A DNA stretch of 64,000 nucleotides from assembly GCF_016906535.1 (NCBI RefSeq), contig NC_057381.1, positions 806,001 through 870,000 on the forward strand, in the 5' to 3' direction. The notes under the pieces were generated by a model that was given only the letters and a program-made list of their open reading frames with translations, did not search any database and was not told where the DNA came from. Below, piece after piece: positions 56,215-64,000 of this stretch (positions within the stretch are counted from its first letter, which is position 1; every line of letters begins with the position of its first letter). The position numbers and the translations under genes are program-made. This DNA comes from Rhizoctonia solani (Eukaryota; Basidiomycota; Agaricomycetes; Cantharellales; Ceratobasidiaceae).

Positions 56215-59200
56215 ATGCATCAACAACGCACCGAACAGATTGCCCACGCACTAGCTGCCTATCGTGCCTTCCGTCGGCAAGATCCCGCCGAACAACGTCT
56301 CACTACTTTCATCAACATTCTCAACTCCCTTTTCCCCCCGCTTTCATCTTCTCACTGTGCGGACGACCTATTGCTGGCTAATATCCTCATGTCCGATCCC
56401 AAGTAAGTCACTTTCAGCTTGTTGGGGTGGCATGATTCTAACGGTCTATACAATTACTGAGTTTATTGAGGTGTTCGCACACCCAACAGGAACCCAACAC
56501 TTTTGCTGAGGCCCATAGCTCTCCTATAACACAGGTATGTCCGGTCGTATCACGTTTACCCCAAATTCACACGCAATCGTTTTCAGGAAGTATTCGAGGA
56601 GCATCCCACTTTCACTTTGTCTCAACATGCAAACTATATCTCGATTCATCCCGTTGATCACGCTGAAACCATACGCGCTGCGCCTGGCATTGATTACGCG
56701 CCCGTGGCCAAGCAGCGTAAGTAGATGTACCTACCCACTTGTAGTCGCTTTACAGTAATAAATATCTATCGCAATCTTAGAGCCTTGTGGGATTCACTAT
56801 ACAGCAGACGTAAAGCAAGGCGTGAAAAACAATATGTCGTGCGCATGTTGCAGCGCACACGTATACGGGTGCTCAAGCAGTGCAAACCAGCGCACTCTAG
56901 CTCCTCGACTGGCAAAGGTTGAGCCGCTGGGACTTACTTTGATCCCTACTTCCTCCATGCTCCCACCATGCTCTGAGACTCAACCTGCAGCCCAGCCTAG
57001 ACCCCGTCCTCGTCCCCGTCCCCAGCCCGTGCCGGCACCGGAGCCTTCGCTCAGTCCCACCCTTGCCCCTCCCGCTTCGTTTGTTTCAGTACCTACCTAT
57101 AGCGTCCCACTCCCTAGGCTGGCTCCCATCGGCAAGGGCAAGGGACGGGCATTTTCTGCTACACCGTGCCCACCGTCTACATCTACTACCCATTTTATTG
57201 GACACGGGATCATGAAGCCTCTGCAATTCAGTCAGAGGAGCTTGGTTCCGTCTGGTCTACGTCTAAAGCCTCCCCCTTCCCCCAACAACCCTTTCCTTTG
57301 CTCAAGTGCTTGTCCAACCAAGCTTGATCCAGGTTCCGCGCCTCAGCCTTCCCAATTCCATGCATTTATCCTGCCTAACTCGGCCTTGAAAGGCTTGGCG
57401 TCGTCAGGTCGGCCGTCTAGCCCAATCGACCTATGTTTGTCAGAGAAGGCCGACGATGAAGATTCCAACATTCTGGGCTTGGCTGACCTGGAGTTGTTTA
57501 AAGGGTGGGATGATAGTGGGGGTAATGACAATGATGGAGGAGGAGATTTCAGTTATATTGACGACAATAACCAGGACCTCGATAACGATCCTGACAAAAT
57601 GGAAGGGTTCGCAGAGGCATATCGTCGCACTTCCTCAGCGGCTCGCTCCTCTAGCCCCCCAGAGCTCTCCAAGCTTCTTGACTTGATCGATAAATGCGGC
57701 CTTCCGGTTATGGAGCCTGATGATCTTTGGGAGTTCTTGCTTAAAGGTCGTCACGGCAAGACGTGGTTCCTTGTTGAAAAGGGTCTCATAATTGTATATA
57801 TATTCATCCGGACGTGGTAGAGGATCGGTGGCGAATGGCATTGATGAGGCAACCCGGGTCACTCTGGAACACTGTAAGTTATATGCATTACATCACTCCT
57901 TTGTCTTGTTGACTAACATATATGTACAGATGGAATCGGACGTTTTTCTAAAACAACGTAAATCGTCGGCAATCATGCAGCAAACGCACAAGATCTTGCC
58001 GCAGTACAAGGAAATAAAATTCATGGTTGAAGTACGCGGTCTGACCGTAGACCTTGAAGTTCCCAAGATCCATGCAATTTGTTCTATCGAAGTCGCGCTG
58101 TCAGAAGCTTGTGAGCGTGGCGATCCAATCACTTCGACTTTGACTCCGGTAGAGGTCTACTACTGGTTTGAACAAAACTGGTATCAAATGATTGATGCAA
58201 AGTAAGCTATATGCGCCTTTTCTATGCTTATACGCACACTAAAATATTGTTACAGGCTTGGAAACCATTCTAACTATCGAATTGCTACTCACCGTAGTGG
58301 GCACGTTAGCCCAAGGCGCATTGTTTTGGGTTCATCATCAAGCCGATCTCACGAGAAGCGCCCCTGTGAAACCAACCCTCTCTCTCCACCCCCTAGAGAT
58401 ACTGTTTGCCTACGCCCCAACGCCAGTGCCCAATTATCCACCCCTACATCTCCAGCTTTGGCCCCGGTTTTTGCTCCATCTGTGCCAGATATTGACGCCA
58501 ACATGCCACGAAACGCGACTCCGGGGCCTTCTGGTACCGCTGCACGCTCTGCAGCTGCTGTGTCCAATCCAAACCCTGCAGTGACAAACCCTGCTTCCAA
58601 GACCAGTATGCCATCGGTTGGTGCCTTGACAGAAGCTATTTGTGAGACGTGTTTGTCTACTAGGGAGTTTCAGGAAAAGCTACTGGACATGCGGCAAGTA
58701 CAACTCAAGATTGATGCAAGGAGCGTTGACAATACGTACAAGCTGGTTAGTGATGAACAGGCAGCAATGGAAGAAGAGCGTCTCAACCGCATTGAACTTG
58801 AACAAGAACGTGCCAATCGTGAGGCAGCTGAATTGGAGGACTGTGTTGATCTGAGACGGAAGCAGCAGTTTTTTGAGCAGTGCCTTCAAGCTGTATCCCG
58901 TGCGGACCAGGGCGTTGCAAGCAATATCGTCGGGATGGCCAACGAGCACCTACGTCTTACAATAAAAGAGGGGCTGTTGCGATTCCAACCATTTGTTGCA
59001 CCTCGCAGTCCTGCTCGGTCTGACCTTTGCACTTCAACCAATCAACTTGAACACGCCGCTCCGGTCCCTGCCTCTAATCTATCTCTGCCGGTCACAACAG
59101 CATCCGGCACGTCCACAGTCTTGTCACATGCCGGCATAACACCTTTGGCTGCTGCTCGCAACTCTTTGGCTATCCCCCCTTCCGTCCTATATCCTCACAA

Positions 59201-59823
59201 TTGTTTAACTCGACGACCATCTGCCCAGCTACCTCAGCTACAAACATCAGTGGTTGCCCATGCTACGCGTCAGCAAAGTGTAGCCTTACCCAGTCCGTTG
59301 TCTGCATCAACTTCCACCACCCAGCCTCCGACTCCTACTCTATCTAACCCACGCCCTATCTCAACCACCACATTCCAGTCTCCTTTATTGATTGCCATGG
59401 CTCCTGTTGCCGGCCGTATCAGCATGAATACATCTCCAAACCCATCAATTCCCTCAAACCTTGACTCCGGCCATCACCCGGGAGACTCGACGTACCTTCC
59501 CGCCGCCGACACATCCGGCCCTGCCTTGTTCCTCAACATTTCCCGGTCAACCTCTCTTGCGCACAATAAAATTGACGCGCCGGCTCACGATCAAACACGC
59601 CACGGAGATGACTCGAATTTGGATTACACGGGTTTAAACCCAACTTTTTCTGGTGCGTTTTTCGTAACTTTTCACTTACAAATTAGTATTCACCCTTTTA
59701 CCTTTTGCCCCTCAAGTAGTTGACCTCACAGCGCCCAGCCTGGTCAAAACCTCCCCTCGGAGCGACAATTTTGTCCACGTGAACAACAAAGCTTGGGATA
59801 CAAATGCCGAGACCAATAATTAG
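56215..59823 (+). CDS. Large second protein of the transposon, unknown family
   Basis: Eight exons (56215-56402, 56519-56534, 56587-56716, 56781-57782, 57821-57873, 57930-58201, 58256-59652, 59717-59823) close in phase to 1054 residues. Parts in order: a helical N-terminus (HALAAYRAFRRQDPAEQRL), a small Cys cluster (MSCACCSAHVYGCS), a long Pro-rich disordered region, an acidic Asp/Asn run, a folded-looking block (EIKFMVEVRGLTVDLEVPKI), then a coiled coil (MEEERLNRIELEQERANREA) and a Ser/Thr/Pro-rich tail. Harbinger elements usually pair the transposase with a Myb/SANT-like partner; I see no clear Myb domain here. The 38-base intron 57783-57820 is short and the least sure. The gene converges with the transposase, 180 bases apart. 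Confidence 0.6.
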
Positions 59824-60003
59824 AATGAACATGTCTCGGCCAATATCTTTCCTTGTAAGTGGATATCCAGCCTCGCCAAATTGTGCTGATGGTTTTTGAA
59901 CAATAGATTATTTAATGCATATGTCATATATCTATTTGCGGACAATATTATTATTGACATTGCAATCAAAACCGTTGTGAGGCTTAAAACGTGACTGATC
60001 AAT

Positions 60004-61716
60004 TTACGGCGGACAGATCTGATCCATACACCGAGCACGGAACGCCCGCCCTTCGACAAGAACGTGTTTGTTGATATTTGCTCCCGGGCCTGCATCAAGA
60101 TCACTCTCGTGGTCCACCCAATCGTAATTACCTCCCGCCTCTATAAAAGCATCTGCCTCTCCACTAACGGTATTGTGTAGGTCATAGCAGATGTTATGAA
60201 GAACCATCAATGCCTCAATTGTATGGTAAAGCATCTCCAGGTCTCCGATTTCCCCCATCATAACCAAGGACGGAAATCGGGATTTGAGTTGACCAAAGGT
60301 ATGTTCGACTAGCACACGCGCCCTGGAAATTTGGCAATTAAACTGTATTTTACGCGCACAATCATCCCCTTGTCGCTCGTTACGAGCAAACGGGGTGAGC
60401 ACAAACCAACTGAGTGGATATCCTATTGGATCGGTAAGTGAGTGTAAACCAAATGCTAAGTGATCACTAATCACTAACGTACCTCCATCTGCCAGTAGAA
60501 ATTTGCCGTTGCTGAAGTGCGCGTGGCGATGACTCCAAACAAACGACTGCTTCCATATGTAAGAGTCGTTCTTTGACCCAGGGAATCCAGTCTCATAAGC
60601 AATAAACCTTCCCTCGTGGTCTACAATGGCTTGTATATTTGTCTATCAATTAGTCAGTGCCTATTTCCTCGTACTGATCTAAATACTCACCGCAATCGTT
60701 CCTTTTCTAGATCGGAATGCCTCTTTGGACCCAGCAGGGCGCTTTGCCAAGTCAATCAACGAACCATCTAATATACCAATGATCCCGTTCAACCCACAGG
60801 TCTCCCGAAAAGCGAGTTTGATCTCTTCTTTACGTTCGGCACTTGGCCATCCGACACACGACAATCCAAAAATCCGAATTGCATATGTCACTCGTTCGCA
60901 GTAAATTGGGACTGAGCCTTTCCCAACCGAGGTAAGTAACGCCGTAAAATCTCCTCGTGAACCCATGGAACCAAAGCGAATGAGAAACGCCCCCAGTTGA
61001 TGGAATACCGGACGTTGCTTGCGCCCACCATGGTCCGCGAACACTTCATTGGGTCGAATTAAATCCACTAACGACCAAAACGTTCTTTTAGACATTCTAA
61101 TAAATTGGTAGGTTATAGACTTCTGTAGGAAGACAATAACTTACCTGAATACAATGCGAAAGTCGTGCTCAGGCAAGTCCAGTGCCATGTCAAAAAAATT
61201 ATTCTGGCGAGGTTGACTAGAGATCGTGTAGGGTATGCGTCGACGAATAGCACGACCAGTGGGCCGAATGCGGCCCGCCCCAAGCGGAGGATGATTACTT
61301 TGATGTGAGTTATGTCGATTGTTATGAACGTGGACTACTCCGGGGTTATCATTGGTAGCCTCCTCCTCGCCCTCGCCTTCTTCGTGATCAAGTTCCTGGA
61401 GAGCCAAGTAGCAAAGACGCTGTAATGGTCCGTAGGCAAAGACCGCGTCGTTTGCAATATTCCCCTCAAGCCCAACGCGGAGCTTCGCCATCCACTGGAG
61501 ACGGTCCCGAACCAAAGACACCGGCGCGCGAGCTTGTTGATTGTACGCAACCCCTTCCTGAGTGTACTGGGTTTGCTGGTGAGCACGCATCCCCCTCAAT
61601 CTATCCCTCAGCTGTTTTGCCTGGTGTTGCTGACGATTTTGGGTTGCAATTACTTGTGCCAGAAGCTGAGCAGTACCTTGCTCTTCTTCTAAAGCAAAGC
61701 TAAGAAGATTGGCCAT
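60004..61716 (-). CDS. PIF/Harbinger-type DDE transposase
   Basis: Four exons (61145-61716, 60691-61096, 60483-60642, 60004-60422) close to 518 residues. The N-terminal 190 residues are Gln/Arg-rich with an acidic patch. The nuclease domain follows: MSKRTFWSLVDLIRP, GIIGILDGSLIDL (first Asp), IVDHEGRFIAYETGFPGSKN, FLLADGGYPLS (second Asp, across a splice) and SRARVLVEHTFGQLKSRFP (Glu). All three metal-binding residues are present, as is the DDE_Tnp_4 wording GxPGSxxD. The enzyme should cut at the inverted repeats. The reading frame is intact, so the element may be able to move itself. The start is the first ATG, 90 bases inside the right inverted repeat. Confidence 0.92.
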
Positions 61717-61804
61717 GGACGTGGGACAAGACGATAGGAAATAAGCACAGAAGATCCGGTAGGTAGGTTTCCGGTCTTATCGAGTCAGGTGCAGCTGAGA
61801 ACAC

Positions 61805-62276
61805 GGTGAGCGGTGGATATATGCGTGCAAACAACCGAACAAGAGCGAAGAAGGTAGACGAGCGGTGTTAAGCGCTCAGAGTGACTGATAGAGTATGAGT
61901 TACGAAAGTGGTCACACCTAACCAAGCTGCCAGTGGCTGCGAATGTTACATGTATTTAAACACAGAATATACATAAAAAACAATCGATTGACACAAAACG
62001 AGCAAATGAAACCGTCACGCTCGGTGTATCTGTGGACAAACGACATAAAGCCAATCGAGTAAAAGGACAAAACGAATATCTAGGGGCTTGGAAACGCGCC
62101 AAGAGCTGCGGTGCCTGGATTGGAACCCTTACACCCCTTCCAGCTGACAGAGAACCGACTCACCCGACACCGAAGCCTCCAGGCGGGTTCGGGACCCGTT
62201 CGCAACCCGTTCTGGACCCGGTTTATAACCTTATTAGCGATTTATATATACGTCTACGTTCAAATTGGCGTTGCTC
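61805..62276 (-). repeat. Right terminal inverted repeat
   Basis: Reverse complement of 54270-54742 apart from one T. It ends ...GGCGTTGCTC, followed by AAA. Confidence 0.93.
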
Positions 62277-63498
62277 AAAGTAGAAGAGTGACCGAATTGG
62301 TAGTCCGTCCACGTTCTTCCCCGAATTGTTGGATGACTCGATGTGCATAACTTGATTCGGTGAGTTTAGACTATAACCCTTTGCCTGTGTGTGTCTCTTT
62401 CTTTCGCGGAGTTTAGGTACTTTCCGCCGGGCTTGTGCACGGGTGGTGTGAAGCGTCGTGGTGTATCCGTACAGTTTGCTTTGGAATTGATTTTCTGGAT
62501 GGGACGTCCAGGGAGAGGACGGTTAGGCTGGGTGAGCGACCAAGATAGTGCATTCGAATTCTTACTTGTCCTAGAATATCCGGAATGCACTCGGAAAGTA
62601 ATGAGAATACCGGCCCAGGGTGTATTTCACAGAGCCAGATTCAAGAGCAAGAGGTCCTTACGACCCTAGATGTCTTACACCATCTTCATTTCGAGTAAAA
62701 ATATCTACCGGCCACATTTGAAAGCCGATTCCTCACAAAAACAACCCATCGAATTGAATAATATTTATAATTACGCTCGCGATCAGTGGAGGCTCTGTCA
62801 GCACCCGCGACGGAACTTCCCGACCTGGGAGTCTGATTCCATAAGTTAGGAGATCGCACAAGCCCCGATCGCGGTCAGAATGGCCGAGATGGTGTAAGTT
62901 TTGAGGACTATGACGTGCATATTGTGGTCAAAAAAACAAGTTTCATTGTGAGGCCGTCTTTCCTGTTTCACACGAGGCGCCCATACTGGACCGAGTCACT
63001 TTGGAGTGTTCTTGCGACGGTATCAAAATCGAAATAATACAATAAAGGTTAACAGCTGTGACTCGCAAGCAGAGCAGACAGAGTGGCATACAAGGACCGA
63101 TACCTGGCGCTTGAGCCGGCGACCGATCTGTCACATGTTCAGAAAATCGGATGAGTCATGCCGATCGAGGCGGAAGAGATAAAAACGCAAGGCAGGAAGA
63201 GGGACTGGTCGGTTTGAGATAGTGGCCAAGTAGCACGTGACCAAGAGTTTTGCTCGCTAATTTTGAAGTTTGTCGAATTTTGGTTTCGGTGCGCCACGAC
63301 TAGGGCTCTTTGCGACTTGTCTCGCGCCTTTTCTTATCTATAGATAGAGTAAAGTTTGTGAGTGTCTAGGATCGAGGAGGGAAGAGGTTGGACTAAAGCA
63401 TAGGAGCAGGAGTGAAATAGTTTGTGTAATTGTTTGGGTTAATTGTGAGTGAGGAGTGGAAAGTCGGGTGAGTGATGTGCTGATGGATGTGCAGTGGA
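62277..63498. other. Right flank of the transposon and promoter of the last gene
   Basis: No coding exon is supported. The right end must hold the promoter and leader of the gene starting at 63499. A 92-codon frame at 62391-62669 has no family features. Confidence 0.4.
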
Positions 63499-64000
63499 AT
63501 GTCTGCGGTTGCGCAACCGACGATCGACTTGACGGGGACCGACGATGAATGGGCTGGCCAGGAACGCGAGTCTAAGCGCCAACGGACGTCTACGCTGCCG
63601 TCCCAGCCGACTGGAGCATCCCAGGTGGCTGCTGTGTCCGCACCCGTCACACCCGCACCCTCTGGGCCCTCGACACCCACCAATGGCGCACAGACTCAAG
63701 CGCCGACGTGGACACAGCCTGCAGCATATCCCCAGTGGTATGGGCAGTACCCACCGCCCGGGACCCCTGCCTATCCGTACGGAGCATACTATCCTGCCTA
63801 TCCGCCTCCCTCTGCCTACCCGCCTGGGACGACTGGGACGAACCCATGGACTGCGGGTGTCCAGAAGAACACTGCCATCGACCTCACTGCCACTCCTTCG
63901 CCCCCTACCGCTGCACCCACACCCACTGCCCCTGTGTCTGTGTCTGTGTCTCCCTCCAGCGCACCCACACCCCCAGCAGCGTCTACCTCAACTCCCGCTC
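63499..64000 (+). CDS. 5' end of a Pro/Thr/Tyr-rich protein (partial)
   Basis: ATG at 63499 opens a frame that runs off the window (167 codons seen). It begins MSAVAQPTIDLTGTDDEW, then low-complexity Pro/Thr/Ser and a Tyr/Pro run (AYPYGAYYPAYPPPSAYPPG), later NTAIDLTATPS and a GTGTCT repeat coding VSVSVS. The TIDLTGTDDE stretch has the form of a SUMO-interaction motif (hydrophobic core next to acids). Such tails are found in many fungal nuclear regulators, but the folded part lies outside the window and the family is unknown. Confidence 0.75.
   Translation, partial: MSAVAQPTIDLTGTDDEWAGQERESKRQRTSTLPSQPTGASQVAAVSAPVTPAPSGPSTPTNGAQTQAPTWTQPAAYPQWYGQYPPPGTPAYPYGAYYPAYPPPSAYPPGTTGTNPWTAGVQKNTAIDLTATPSPPTAAPTPTAPVSVSVSPSSAPTPPAASTSTPA

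Larger units (their letters stand above)
54270..62276. mobile_element. Complete Harbinger-like DNA transposon, 8.0 kb
   Basis: Two near-identical inverted repeats of about 472 bases bound the element; it starts GAGCAACGCC and ends with the reverse complement. AAA flanks both ends, fitting the 3-bp target duplication of the PIF/Harbinger group, although the left flank is an A5 run so the exact bases are not certain. Inside are a minus-strand DDE transposase (60004-61716), a convergent plus-strand gene for a large second protein (56215-59823) and a decayed gene-like stretch near 55250-55800. The repeats differ only in one T run (seven versus six). Such identity and open genes point to a recent and perhaps still active element. 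Confidence 0.88.

Noticed and set aside
1..64000. CRISPR arrays, operons, riboswitches and prokaryotic signals
   Set aside because: Eukaryotic sequence; no spaced direct-repeat array or such elements were seen.

Overview
This window is nuclear DNA of a filamentous basidiomycete. The signs are many short introns (mostly 45-65 nt, GT-AG with a few GC-AG), dense genes on both strands, fungal-only families (CFEM, NTE1, Emi1-like, LTV1, mitochondrial L28/mL40) and a PIF/Harbinger-type transposon. The gene style (tandem F-box genes, short introns, micro-exons) would fit an agaricomycete such as the Rhizoctonia group, but that is an inference. Gene models below were built by hand from reading frames and splice signals; exon limits are given where the phases close exactly.

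Layout. 1-907: 3' end of an unrecognised gene. 3563-4753 (-): APH-fold phosphotransferase, divergent from a phosphoinositide phospholipase C (5546-8047, +). 8168-9164 (-): nine-exon cyanase with a mitochondrial-type leader. 9462-9551 (-): intron-bearing tRNA-His. 10218-11894 (+): CDK11-type kinase. 12041-16099 (-): origin recognition complex subunit 4. 16392-16952 (-): MAPR/cytochrome b5-like haem protein. 17535-18865 (-): single-pass membrane protein. 19519-20952 (+): ERG26-type sterol decarboxylase. 24210-24893 (+): an 82-residue double-stranded-RNA-binding protein in eight tiny exons, lying in a sparse region. 25462-27597 (-): LTV1. 30889-31740 (+): GPI-anchored CFEM protein. 32389-37127 (-): F-box cluster with a dead copy. 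37231-37800 (+): mitochondrial ribosomal protein mL40. 38348-42424 (-): two disordered Ser/Pro-rich proteins, one with a four-fold repeated motif. 43373-49145 (-): NTE1 phospholipase in 19 exons. 49825-50227 (-): Emi1/DUF3128-like protein. 50679-53166 (+): tandem acidic-tailed GNAT-like proteins. 53701-53805 (+): U6 snRNA-like sequence with a changed ACAGAGA box. 54270-62276: a complete 8.0-kb Harbinger-like element with ~472-bp inverted repeats, a DDE transposase and a large second protein. 63499 to the end: start of a Pro/Thr-rich protein.

Most of the window is unlinked housekeeping: cell cycle and replication (CDK11, ORC4), ribosome making (LTV1, mL40), lipid and sterol metabolism (PLC, NTE1, ERG26, MAPR) and cyanate detoxification. 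MAPR proteins support sterol-synthesis P450s in other fungi, so the nearby MAPR and ERG26 genes could share a pathway, but nothing in the sequence shows co-regulation. The parts most worth a second look are the dsRBD micro-gene, the extended cyanase, the transposon with its unknown second protein, the four-motif protein, the variant U6, and repeated one-base frame breaks in conserved genes that look more like consensus errors than real decay.
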